A stretch of DNA of 64,000 bases from Streptococcus catagoni. GTDB lineage: Bacteria; Bacillota; Bacilli; Lactobacillales; Streptococcaceae. Position 1 is the stretch's first letter. The number at the start of each line of letters is the position of its first letter. The translations under genes were made by a program, and so were the position numbers. Under the pieces are notes generated by a model that made no database searches, had not been told where the DNA came from, and saw only the letters and a list, made by a program, of their open reading frames with translations. This document shows positions 8,047 to 19,146 of this stretch, piece by piece. The stretch lies in assembly GCF_011421425.1 (NCBI RefSeq), contig NZ_WPCW01000004.1:154703-218702 (forward strand), in the 5' to 3' direction.

Positions 8047-9781
8047 AGGATTATTTGCTTATGCTAGAGAAAAAAGACTAGCTATGATCGCTTCTTTGAT
8101 TTTATCAGCCTTAGCAACCCTTTTTTCCTTTCTTCCCTATTATTATTTTTGGCAGCTCTTAAAAGAAGTAACAAGCAGCAATCAAGCTGACCACATTAGA
8201 CACTTATCTTTTTTAATCTTTCTAGCAACTGTACTTTACTCTCTAACCTATCTCTTGTCCTTAATATGCAGTCATATCTATGCTTTTCGCCTGGAAAGTA
8301 ATATGCGAAAAGAAGGGTTAAAGCATTTGCTTGGGGCTTCCTTTTCCTTCTTTGATAAGGAATCATCTGGCAAGGTCAGAAAAATTATTGATGACAATGC
8401 TTCAAATACCCATACAGTCATTGCACATCTCTTGCCGGATGCTGTAAATGCCTTCTTGTTTCCTATAGGTTTACTGATTTTAGCTTTTGTAGCTAACTGG
8501 ATGCTGGGCTTATTGGTTCTTGTAACCATTGCTTTGTCTCTTTTATGCTTTAAATTTATGTATAGTGACCCAAATATGATGGAAGATTATATGCGAGGTC
8601 TAGAAGATATTAATTCTGAAACTGTTGAGTACGTCAGAGGAATCCAAGTAATCAAGATTTTTGGGGTGGTCATTGAATCCTTTGACAAGCTTTATACGGC
8701 TATTGTTCACTATGCAAAAGTTGTTAATAAACAATGTCAGGATTGTAAACTTCCTTTTACCCTCTTTCAAACTCTGACCATGTCTTTTGGCTCCCTGGTT
8801 ATTGTCTACGCCTACAGCCAATGGAACCTTGCTAGGAGTGGTGAGCTTATTAGTTTAGTTGTCTTCTTTATGACCTTTTCAGCCTTATTAGGCACAGCCT
8901 TTTCAAAAATCATGCTTTTTAGTAAAGATTTTCAACTGGCAAAGGATGCTATTGATAAACTGGAAGGTCTATTTGTAGAAATGGATAAAGACCAGTTAAG
9001 CTATGGGAATCGTGACCATATGCCTAATTATTCCATTAGTTTTTCTCAGGTTAGCTTTGAGTATGAGAAAGGTTTACCTGTTATTCAAGACTTGGATCTC
9101 TATTTGGAAGAAAAGAAGACCTATGTTTTTGTCGGTTCGTCAGGATCTGGTAAATCAACAATAGCTAAATTGATTTCTGGCTTTTATCCTATTAATAAAG
9201 GACAGTTAAAGATTGGTGGTTACGACATCAGTGATTACACAGCTAAAACTTTAGAAGAATCCATTGCCTTTGTTTTTCAAGATGCCAAACTCTTCAAGAC
9301 CACTATATTTGAAAATGTCCAGCTAGCAAGGCCAAAGGCTAGCCGAGAAGAGGTATTAGAAGCTCTTAGTCTAGCAAGATGTGACAGTATATTGGCTAAG
9401 TTTGAGACAAGAGAAGAGACTGTTATTGGTAGTCAGGGAGTCCACTTATCTGGTGGTGAAAAACAACGTATTGCTATTGCCAGAGCCATTCTTAAAAATG
9501 CACCAATTCTAATACTGGATGAAGCAAGTGCTGCCAGTGACCCTGAAAATGAATATGAAATCCAAAGGGCCTTTGAAGCTTTGATGAAGGATAAAACAGT
9601 TATTATGATAGCCCACCGATTACCAAGTATCAAAAATGTAGATGAGATTTTGGTTATTGATCATGGAAAGGTTATTGAACGAGGCCAGCATGCTAGCCTA
9701 TATGCAGCTAAGGGTAAATATCAGAAATTACAGGATTTGTATGCACAGGCTAATGAATGGAGGATAGCAAATGAAGGCTAA
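8030..9781 (+). CDS. ABC half-transporter (membrane plus ATPase), YbtPQ/IrtAB-like, first of pair
   Basis: 583 residues: an N-terminal six-helix type IV (exporter-fold) membrane domain (about 1-300) and a C-terminal ATPase. Motifs: Walker A GSSGSGKST, Q-loop VFQDAKLF, signature LSGGEKQ, Walker B and D-loop LILDEASAASDPENE, H-loop IAHRLPS. The DPENE ending resembles the heterodimeric YbtPQ and IrtAB proteins, which have an exporter fold but import siderophores in Yersinia and Mycobacterium. AGGAGG precedes the ATG. It overlaps the S component by 17 bp and the partner gene by 11 bp. Direction and substrate of transport are inferred only from context. Confidence 0.85.
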   Translation: MMDTFKGLFAYAREKRLAMIASLILSALATLFSFLPYYYFWQLLKEVTSSNQADHIRHLSFLIFLATVLYSLTYLLSLICSHIYAFRLESNMRKEGLKHLLGASFSFFDKESSGKVRKIIDDNASNTHTVIAHLLPDAVNAFLFPIGLLILAFVANWMLGLLVLVTIALSLLCFKFMYSDPNMMEDYMRGLEDINSETVEYVRGIQVIKIFGVVIESFDKLYTAIVHYAKVVNKQCQDCKLPFTLFQTLTMSFGSLVIVYAYSQWNLARSGELISLVVFFMTFSALLGTAFSKIMLFSKDFQLAKDAIDKLEGLFVEMDKDQLSYGNRDHMPNYSISFSQVSFEYEKGLPVIQDLDLYLEEKKTYVFVGSSGSGKSTIAKLISGFYPINKGQLKIGGYDISDYTAKTLEESIAFVFQDAKLFKTTIFENVQLARPKASREEVLEALSLARCDSILAKFETREETVIGSQGVHLSGGEKQRIAIARAILKNAPILILDEASAASDPENEYEIQRAFEALMKDKTVIMIAHRLPSIKNVDEILVIDHGKVIERGQHASLYAAKGKYQKLQDLYAQANEWRIANEG

Positions 9782-11489
9782 AATACAAAACTATTTTTCT
9801 CTGACAGACCAAGGTATTAACAATGTCTTCAAGGCTGCATTTTGGTCCCTGCTGAAATTTATTAGCTTTATGTTTCCTGTCATCTTAGTTTTTTCTTTTT
9901 TACAGGATATGTTAAGCCATCAATTAAAAGGATTACAGCTGTATCTGGCTATTTTATTGGGCATTAGCTGTCTGATCTTTCTTATATTATATAGAGAATA
10001 TGGTCTCAACTATGATGTCACCTATAAAGAGAGTGTTCGTTTACGAATCAACTTAGCAGATAAAATAAGAGCACTGCCTTTATCTTATTTTTCAAAACAT
10101 AACCTTACTGACCTGTCACAAACAATTATGATGGACGTCAATAATATTGAGATGACGATTTCTCATGCCTTAGCGCAGTCAATGGGCTTTATAGGCTTTT
10201 TAGTACTTGTGACTTTCTTACTTCTTTGGAATAACCTAAGCTTAGGATTGACTGTGGTGGGCCCCATTTGGCTAACTTTACTGATCATGCTACTGACCCG
10301 CAACTTACAAACCTATCTGATTTCACAGTATTATCAGCGTCTACTAGAGAATGCCGATGCTTTTCAAGAAGCCTTTGAACTGCAAAAGGAAATAAAAAGT
10401 TACTCTTTGCAAGAATCTACTGAAAAGGAACTCTTAAAAAAATTAAGCGATACTGAAAAGATCCATTTCACTTCTGATATGCCCATGGCTGTTCTTTCTA
10501 CTCTGATTAGCTTGCTGCCTTACTTGGCACCAGTTTTAACAGCTACAGTCGGTGTTGATTTATTGCATTCCCATCAAATCACTTTACTTTACTATATTGG
10601 TTATTTGATGGCGGCAACGGCTTTAGCCACCCAGTATGGTATTTTAAGTGACTTTCTTAAAATGATCTTCTATTTTAAAGATAGTTTCAAGCGGGTTAGA
10701 GACCTCTATGCCCAGCCTGTTCAAGAAGGGCAAGACTATCAGTTGGAAAATTACGACTTTACTTGTCAAGGTGTTCATTTTGCTTACGGTGATCAAGAAG
10801 TTATTAGGGATCTTACTTTCACAGCTAAACAGGGACAAGTAACAGCCTTAGTTGGACCTTCTGGTTGTGGAAAGACCACTGTTTTACGGCTCTTATCCCG
10901 ACTCTATGATTATGATAGTGGTCTTATTAGTCTGGGGGGAGTTGATATTAAGAAGATGGATACAGCCTGTCTTTATGATAAGATTTCGATTGTCTTTCAA
11001 GAGACCGAACTCTTTAATACCAGTATTTTAGAAAATATAAGGGTTGGTCGGAAATCTGCCAGCGATGAGGAAGTTCTAAGAGCTGCTAAACTAGCTAATG
11101 TTGATAAGATTGTTGAGAACTTACCTGAGCGCTATCAAACAGTTATCGGTGAAAATGGTTCTAAGTTGTCTGGTGGGGAACGTCAACGGATTTCTATAGC
11201 TAGAGCATTCTTGAAGGATGCCCCTGTTATTTTATTAGATGAAATTTCGGCTTCCATAGATGTGGAAAATGAAATGGCTATCCAAAAAAGTATCAGCCGC
11301 TTAATCAAGGATAAAACAGTTATAACAGTATCTCACCGTCTAAAATCAATTGAAAATGCTGATCAAATTATTGTCTTGGATCAGGGACAGGTAGAAAGCC
11401 TAGGACAGCACCAGGAACTAATGAAGCTGTCACCTATTTACCAGACTATGCTGGCAAAAACTCATAAAACAGAAAATTTTGTCTATTAA
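9771..11489 (+). CDS. ABC half-transporter, second of pair
   Basis: 572 residues with the same layout as the preceding gene: six membrane helices, then an ATPase. Motifs: Walker A GPSGCGKTT, Q-loop VFQETELF, signature LSGGERQ, Walker B LLDEISASIDVENE, H-loop VSHRLKS. Both half-transporters keep the catalytic glutamate, so both ATP sites may be active. The 11-bp overlap with the upstream gene points to a heterodimer made at fixed ratio. Last gene of the operon; no clear terminator is visible in the 218 bp before galM. Confidence 0.85.
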   Translation: MKAKIQNYFSLTDQGINNVFKAAFWSLLKFISFMFPVILVFSFLQDMLSHQLKGLQLYLAILLGISCLIFLILYREYGLNYDVTYKESVRLRINLADKIRALPLSYFSKHNLTDLSQTIMMDVNNIEMTISHALAQSMGFIGFLVLVTFLLLWNNLSLGLTVVGPIWLTLLIMLLTRNLQTYLISQYYQRLLENADAFQEAFELQKEIKSYSLQESTEKELLKKLSDTEKIHFTSDMPMAVLSTLISLLPYLAPVLTATVGVDLLHSHQITLLYYIGYLMAATALATQYGILSDFLKMIFYFKDSFKRVRDLYAQPVQEGQDYQLENYDFTCQGVHFAYGDQEVIRDLTFTAKQGQVTALVGPSGCGKTTVLRLLSRLYDYDSGLISLGGVDIKKMDTACLYDKISIVFQETELFNTSILENIRVGRKSASDEEVLRAAKLANVDKIVENLPERYQTVIGENGSKLSGGERQRISIARAFLKDAPVILLDEISASIDVENEMAIQKSISRLIKDKTVITVSHRLKSIENADQIIVLDQGQVESLGQHQELMKLSPIYQTMLAKTHKTENFVY

Positions 11490-11661
11490 TATTAATGCTT
11501 ATCAGCTATAGCTTCATTTGCCAAGAAAGTGCCTTTATATCTGTTAATTCTTACTGGTCTAAAGGCTTTTGCCAAGTTAAAGTGCTTGGAGGCTATCTTT
11601 TTAAAGGACTGAGTGATTTTAGTTCTTTATTAATATCCTTAGAAAGAGTAAAATAAGGGTA

Positions 11662-11675
11662 AGAAAGCGTTTTAA
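11662..11675 (+). promoter_or_regulatory. Candidate cre (CcpA) site before galM
   Basis: AGAAAGCGTTTTAA matches the cre consensus TGNAARCGNWWWCA at 12 of 14 positions. It lies just downstream of a possible -10 box (TAAAAT) and 33 bp before the galM start, where bound CcpA would block transcription. Confidence 0.5.
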
Positions 11676-11707
11676 AAAAGAATAGAAAGGCAGAGAAAGT
11701 CGTTTTT

Positions 11708-12748
11708 ATGAAGATAGTATCTAAAGTAATTGATGGAGAAGAAGTTAGTCAGATTAGCCTGATCAATAACCAAGGTGTCCAAGCAAGATTTTTGACACTT
11801 GGAGCGACCTGGCAGGCATACCTTGTGCCACAAAATGACGGAAGCTATAAGAATTTAGTTCTTGGTCATGAAAAAGCCAGTGATTACCTAGCTAATAACA
11901 TTTGTGCTGGTCAATCTATTGGTCGTGTGGCTGGAAGAATAGGCAAGGGACAGGTGACCCTATCTGGGAAGACTTACCAGTTACCCCAGAATAACTTTTC
12001 CAATTGTCTCCACGGTGGACCAGAAGGTTTTCATAGGCAAAACTGGGATTTTGATAGCAGACAAACCGATGATTTTCTTGAACTGACCTTTTCCTATAGA
12101 GCCAAGGAAGAAGTGGATGGTTTTCCAGCAGATATGACTGTCCAAGCGGTCTATCGATTGGCTAATGATAATAGTCTAAGTGTGACTTATCGAGCTTTTC
12201 AGGCTAATCATGACACTCTCTTCAATCCAACCTGTCATGCTTATTTTAATCTCAGTAAAGAAGCGACTTTGACTAGCCATAGCCTTTACCTTGCAGCCGA
12301 TGAGCGTCTTGAAACGGACGAGCACTTGATTCCCACAGGGCGTTTTTTACCAGTTGAAGATACGGCCTATGATTTTAGAATAGCAAGTCCACTGCAAAAG
12401 CGCATTGAACATATTGGGGGTCTAGATGATGCCTTTCTCGTCAAGAGTTCTCTGGAAGATCCTATAGCTACTTTGACGGACAATGACAGTGGTGATCAGG
12501 TCTCTATTTTTTCAGAGAGAAATGCCATTGTTGTTTACAGTTTTAATTACCCTGAGGAGGGAGTCGTTTTTGAACGCAGTAAGGAACGTTTCAATCTTAA
12601 ACATGAAGGCCTAGCTCTTGAAGCTCAGACATTACCAGATGCCATTAATCATGAAAATTTTGGGGATACTTTCCTACTCAAAAACCAGGATCTTTCCTAT
12701 ACTATTCGCTATCAGTTTAATCTTCCTTCCTTATTTCCCAAAAAATAA
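11708..12748 (+). CDS. galM: Aldose 1-epimerase (mutarotase)
   Basis: Interconverts alpha and beta anomers of galactose and glucose, supplying alpha-galactose to galactokinase. 346 residues, the normal length. Family features are visible: FLTLGATWQAYLVP at the N-terminus, AGRIGKG, the catalytic-site region NCLHGGPEGF with His, FNPTCHAYFNLS with the second His, and EGLALEAQTLPDAINH carrying the probable catalytic Glu near the end. It stands apart from galKTE (by about 5 kb) with its own promoter region and a candidate cre site. Confidence 0.93.
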   Translation: MKIVSKVIDGEEVSQISLINNQGVQARFLTLGATWQAYLVPQNDGSYKNLVLGHEKASDYLANNICAGQSIGRVAGRIGKGQVTLSGKTYQLPQNNFSNCLHGGPEGFHRQNWDFDSRQTDDFLELTFSYRAKEEVDGFPADMTVQAVYRLANDNSLSVTYRAFQANHDTLFNPTCHAYFNLSKEATLTSHSLYLAADERLETDEHLIPTGRFLPVEDTAYDFRIASPLQKRIEHIGGLDDAFLVKSSLEDPIATLTDNDSGDQVSIFSERNAIVVYSFNYPEEGVVFERSKERFNLKHEGLALEAQTLPDAINHENFGDTFLLKNQDLSYTIRYQFNLPSLFPKK

Positions 12749-12807
12749 AAGAGGACTGCAGAAGTGATCTGCCAAGAAAAGTCCCATCTTTTGAAAGTGT
12801 TTGTCTA

Positions 12808-12816
12808 TGTTATAAT
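12808..12816 (+). promoter_or_regulatory. Extended -10 promoter of the lrp-type regulator gene
   Basis: TGT then TATAAT (12811-12816), a consensus extended -10. The -35 region is poor. It lies 35 bp before the ATG at 12852. Confidence 0.5.
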
Positions 12817-12851
12817 GACTAAAGAAGAACATAAAAGAGAAAGGAAATAAG

Positions 12852-13700
12852 ATGGAACTAGAAAATTACTTTCCTGAAATGCAAGCTAGTCCTTTTCCCA
12901 TGAGTGACGAGGAATGGATTACTGTTGAAAAAGATGAGACCTGTCTTCATTTTCCAAAGGATAAATTAAGCCAACGGGAATTAGCCCTCTTAGATTTGAT
13001 TGCGGTAGATACTAATCATCATAGAAAATTAAGCTCTATCTGGTACTCCTATTTGGTGGACAAGAAGGGTCCTAGTCCAGAGGGTCTCGAGTCTTGTCAG
13101 TTCATTTATATCAACCATCAAAGCCCCTTGGCAGCTGACTTTATCCAGATTCTAAGCTCTGTATTGCCACATGTGGTAGAGCTTGTTCCCCTTAGCCAAA
13201 AACGGACAGTTATTCTGACGGATATCAGTCTTCAAAAGGATAGCTTTAGCATTTTACAAGGACTTTTACCAACCTTAGAAAGTGATTTTGGCATGCCCTT
13301 GGCCTTTTTTGTGGGTAATGAGTGGCAAAACCTGCCTCTTTCTACTCTTAGAGAATGTTTTGAAGAAGAAAACACCCTATTTTCAGCCTACTTTGTCCAA
13401 AAAGGTAAAAATAAGATGATGCGTTTTTCAGAACTCATGCTCTGGTCTTTACTTAATAATCTTAGTCTACCTGCTATTTCTATGCAATTTAACCACTACA
13501 TGCTTCAAAATCCCGACCTTACTGATGTGATTACAAGCATGTGGAATTCTCATGGAAATCTGGTTCAAGCGGCTCAAAAATTGTATATTCACCGTAATTC
13601 TTTACAATATAAGTTGGATAAGTTGCGAGCTCAAACAGGTCTCAACTTAAAAAACCTTGATGATTTGGCTTTTGCTTATTTATTTTTATTGAAACAATAG
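12852..13700 (+). CDS. PucR/CdaR-type helix-turn-helix regulator (streptococcal leucine-rich protein Lrp)
   Basis: 282 residues. The C-terminal 60 carry a PucR-type HTH (NLVQAAQKLYIHRNSLQYK followed by LDKLRAQTG), as in CdaR-like regulators of sugar use. The N-terminal two thirds have no recognised sensor signature but are leucine-rich. The same gene lies beside msmK/abc and dexB in the streptokinase region of group A, C and G streptococci, where it was named lrp for leucine-rich protein; it is unrelated to Lrp/AsnC. It is followed by a strong terminator, so it is probably monocistronic. Regulation of the neighbouring sugar genes is plausible but unproven. Confidence 0.82.
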   Translation: MELENYFPEMQASPFPMSDEEWITVEKDETCLHFPKDKLSQRELALLDLIAVDTNHHRKLSSIWYSYLVDKKGPSPEGLESCQFIYINHQSPLAADFIQILSSVLPHVVELVPLSQKRTVILTDISLQKDSFSILQGLLPTLESDFGMPLAFFVGNEWQNLPLSTLRECFEEENTLFSAYFVQKGKNKMMRFSELMLWSLLNNLSLPAISMQFNHYMLQNPDLTDVITSMWNSHGNLVQAAQKLYIHRNSLQYKLDKLRAQTGLNLKNLDDLAFAYLFLLKQ

Positions 13701-13706
13701 GTCTGT

Positions 13707-13747
13707 GCAAGCTGCCCAAAGAAATTTGGGCGGCTTGTCTATTTTTT
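13707..13747 (+). terminator. Terminator between the lrp-type gene and msmK
   Basis: A strong hairpin (CAAGCTGCCCAAA paired with TTTGGGCGGCTTG) with a GAAA-type loop and a downstream T-rich stretch. Confidence 0.85.
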
Positions 13748-13761
13748 GAAAGCCTTTACTT

Positions 13762-13796
13762 TGCTACAATAGAGTCAAGATAATAAAACGTTTACA
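13762..13796 (+). promoter_or_regulatory. msmK extended -10 promoter with cre-like site
   Basis: TGC then TACAAT (13765-13770) forms an extended -10. Thirteen bases downstream, at 13783-13796, the minus strand reads TGTAAACGTTTTAT, a cre-like box with a perfect left half (12 of 14 overall). This fits catabolite control of a sugar-importer ATPase. Confidence 0.55.
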
Positions 13797-13841
13797 GTTG
13801 TATCCTCCTAAGGATTAACTGGCATATTTAAGGAGTAAAGC

Positions 13842-14975
13842 ATGGTTGGATTAAATTTAAATCACATTTATAAAATGTACCCTAACACAACACATTACGC
13901 TGTTGAAGATTTTGATTTGGATATCAAGGATAAGGAATTCATCGTTTTTGTTGGACCTTCAGGTTGCGGTAAGTCTACAACCTTGCGCATGATTGCAGGA
14001 CTTGAAGACATTTCAGAAGGTGAACTTAAAATTGATGGTGAAGTAGTCAATGACAAGTCTCCTAAGGATCGTGATATTGCTATGGTTTTCCAAAACTATG
14101 CCCTCTATCCTCATATGACCGTTTATGACAATATGGCCTTTGGTTTAAAACTACGCAAATACAAAAAAGCCGATATTGATCAACGTGTTAAAGAAGCAGC
14201 AGGCATTCTTGGTTTGACAGAGTTCTTAGAACGTAAACCTGCTGACCTTTCTGGTGGACAACGTCAGCGTGTTGCCATGGGACGTGCTATCGTCCGTGAT
14301 GCTAAAGTATTCTTGATGGATGAGCCTTTATCAAACCTTGATGCTAAATTGCGTGTGTCTATGCGTGCTGAAATTGCTAAAATTCACCGTCGTATTGGTT
14401 CAACCACAATCTACGTTACACATGACCAGACAGAGGCTATGACACTGGCAGATCGTATTGTTATCATGAGTGCAACCAAAAATCCTCAAGGTAATGGTAC
14501 TGTTGGTAAAATTGAACAAGTGGGTACACCTCAAGAGTTGTACAATCAACCTGCTAATAAATTTGTTGCCGGCTTCATAGGTAGCCCTTCAATGAACTTC
14601 TTTGAAGTGGTTGTTAAAGATGGTCGGATCACCAGCGAAGATGGCTTAGATATTGCTATTCCAGAAGGTCAGGAAAAAATTCTGGAAGCAGCTGGTTATA
14701 AGGGTAAAAAAGTAACCTTCGGTATTCGTCCTGAGGATATTTCAAGTAATCAAATTGTAGAAGATACCTTCCCAACTGCTAATGTTAAGGCAGAAGTCTT
14801 AGTATCAGAACTACTTGGTTCAGAAACAATGTTGTATGTTAAGTTAGGTCAAACGGAATTTGCTTCTCGTGTTGATGCGCGTGACTTCCATAATCCAGGT
14901 GAGTTAGTGAGCTTGACATTTAACGTGGCAAAAGGTCATTTCTTTGACCCTGAGACAGAAGCAGCAATTCGTTAG
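13842..14975 (+). CDS. msmK: Multi-sugar ABC importer ATPase MsmK (UgpC/MalK type)
   Basis: The shared cytoplasmic ATPase that energises several carbohydrate ABC importers in streptococci. 377 residues: ATPase domain with Walker A GPSGCGKST, Q-loop VFQNYALYPHMTV, signature LSGGQRQR, Walker B VFLMDEPLSNLD, H-loop VTHDQTEAM, then the C-terminal TOBE regulatory domain (FGIRPEDIS). No cognate permeases lie next to it, consistent with its role as a common ATPase serving permeases encoded elsewhere. It precedes dexB, separated by a hairpin. Confidence 0.95.
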   Translation: MVGLNLNHIYKMYPNTTHYAVEDFDLDIKDKEFIVFVGPSGCGKSTTLRMIAGLEDISEGELKIDGEVVNDKSPKDRDIAMVFQNYALYPHMTVYDNMAFGLKLRKYKKADIDQRVKEAAGILGLTEFLERKPADLSGGQRQRVAMGRAIVRDAKVFLMDEPLSNLDAKLRVSMRAEIAKIHRRIGSTTIYVTHDQTEAMTLADRIVIMSATKNPQGNGTVGKIEQVGTPQELYNQPANKFVAGFIGSPSMNFFEVVVKDGRITSEDGLDIAIPEGQEKILEAAGYKGKKVTFGIRPEDISSNQIVEDTFPTANVKAEVLVSELLGSETMLYVKLGQTEFASRVDARDFHNPGELVSLTFNVAKGHFFDPETEAAIR

Positions 14976-14980
14976 GATAG

Positions 14981-16678
<1,698 letters not shown>

Positions 16679-16707
16679 CTGATTTTTCTTTTCCTTTAAA
16701 GCCATCC

Positions 16708-16757
16708 AAAAAAATAACCTTGGTCATTCTACTTACTAGGATGATCAAGGTTTTTTT
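16708..16757. terminator. Bidirectional terminator between dexB and galR
   Basis: An imperfect 15-bp stem (AACCTTGGTCATTCT with AGGATGATCAAGGTT) has an A run before and a T run after, so it can serve both convergent genes. Confidence 0.85.
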
Positions 16758-16821
16758 GTCTGTCTGCTTGGAATCCCCCCTTGCTAGGAGTAAGAGTTTT
16801 TCTTCAGTAGGTCTTTTCTTT

Positions 16822-17832
<1,011 letters not shown>

Positions 17833-17851
17833 TCATCTTTAAAATACTTAT

Positions 17852-17860
17852 ATTATAGCA
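17852..17860 (-). promoter_or_regulatory. galR extended -10 promoter
   Basis: On the minus strand TGC precedes TATAAT (17857-17852). There is no good -35, typical of extended -10 promoters. It lies 32 bp before the galR start. Confidence 0.6.
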
Positions 17861-17882
17861 TAGGAAAGAGGCATTCTACTTG

Positions 17883-17904
17883 TTTTAGTAAAATTTTAGT
17901 AAAA
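17883..17904. promoter_or_regulatory. Tandem GalR operator candidates
   Basis: Two abutting copies of the near-palindrome TTTTAGTAAAA (17883-17893 and 17894-17904). They lie immediately upstream of the galK -35 box and about 23 bp upstream of the galR -10, so a bound repressor could act on both promoters. Confidence 0.7.
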
Positions 17905-17907
17905 ATA

Positions 17908-17936
17908 TTGACTAAAAAAATCTCTAACCTTACAAT
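17908..17936 (+). promoter_or_regulatory. galKTE promoter
   Basis: -35 TTGACT (17908-17913), 17 bp, -10 TACAAT (17931-17936), 33 bp before the galK ATG. Confidence 0.8.
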
Positions 17937-17969
17937 AGAATCATAGTAATCACTAGTAAGGAGACTATT

Positions 17970-19133
17970 ATGAAAAAGCAAGAATTACAGGCAGCATTCA
18001 AGGACATTTTTCAGGAAGAAGCTGATGGCTTCTTTTTTTCACCAGGTCGTATCAATCTGATTGGCGAACACACAGATTATAATGGAGGTCATGTTTTTCC
18101 AGCAGCTATCAGCCTAGGAACCTACGGAGCAGCTAGAAAACGCAGTGATCAGACCTTACGTTTTTATTCAGAGAATTTCAAAGCTTTAGGCATAGTTGAA
18201 GTGGATTTAAAGACTCTGGTTTTTGATAAAAAAGACAATTGGACCAATTATCCAAAAGGTGTCATCAAATTCTTGCAAGAAGCAGGACATACTATAGATA
18301 AGGGAATGGACATTTATATTTATGGTAATATTCCTAATGGTGCCGGCCTTTCATCTTCTGCTTCCTTAGAACTTCTGATTGGGATTATTTGTGAAGAACT
18401 CTTTGATTTGACATTGGATCGCTTGGATCTGGTGAAAATTGGCAAAGAAACTGAAAATAAATTTATCGGCGTAAACTCAGGTATCATGGATCAATTCGCC
18501 ATCGGAATGGGAGCTAATAAATGTGCCATCTATCTGGATACCAATAGCCTGGAATATGACCTTGTACCACTTGATTTAGGAGACAATGTCATCGTTATCA
18601 TGAATACAAATAAAAGGCGTGAACTTGCTGATTCTAAATATAATGAACGCCGTTTAGAATGTGAAAAAGCAGTAGAAGAATTAAATAAGGGTCTAGCTAT
18701 TGAGACCCTGGGTCAGTTAGATGCAGACAGCTTTGATCAGTATGCCTATCTTATTAAAGACGCTAATCGAATCAAACGTGCCCGGCATGCTGTCCTAGAA
18801 AATCAACGCACCTTGAAGGCAAGGAAAGCCCTTGAATCAGGAGCCTTAGAAGAATTTGGCCGTCTGATAAATGCCTCACATATTTCTTTGGAACATGACT
18901 ATGAGGTGACAGGTATTGAGCTTGATACACTTGTTCACACTGCCTGGCAAGAAGAGGGTGTTCTTGGAGCTCGTATGACTGGGGCAGGCTTTGGTGGCTG
19001 TGCTATTGCCATTGTTTCAAAGGATAAGGTTGATCAATTTACAAAGTCAGTTGGTCAGACCTATACTAAAGTGATAGGCTACGCCCCATCCTTTTATATA
19101 GCAGAAATTGCCCAAGCTGCACATGCTCTCTAA
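17970..19133 (+). CDS. galK: Galactokinase
   Basis: Phosphorylates alpha-D-galactose at C1, the first committed step of the Leloir pathway, in the cytosol. 387 residues, a GHMP kinase. Motifs: [19 protein letters not shown] near the N-terminus (galactose binding), [11 protein letters not shown] (ATP-binding motif 2, near residue 130), the catalytic region [14 protein letters not shown], and [12 protein letters not shown] (motif 3). AAGGAG lies 10 bp before the ATG. First gene of galKTE; galT starts 13 bp after its stop. Confidence 0.97.
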   Translation: MKKQELQAAFKDIFQEEADGFFFSPGRINLIGEHTDYNGGHVFPAAISLGTYGAARKRSDQTLRFYSENFKALGIVEVDLKTLVFDKKDNWTNYPKGVIKFLQEAGHTIDKGMDIYIYGNIPNGAGLSSSASLELLIGIICEELFDLTLDRLDLVKIGKETENKFIGVNSGIMDQFAIGMGANKCAIYLDTNSLEYDLVPLDLGDNVIVIMNTNKRRELADSKYNERRLECEKAVEELNKGLAIETLGQLDADSFDQYAYLIKDANRIKRARHAVLENQRTLKARKALESGALEEFGRLINASHISLEHDYEVTGIELDTLVHTAWQEEGVLGARMTGAGFGGCAIAIVSKDKVDQFTKSVGQTYTKVIGYAPSFYIAEIAQAAHAL

Positions 19134-19146
19134 AGAAAGACCTACT

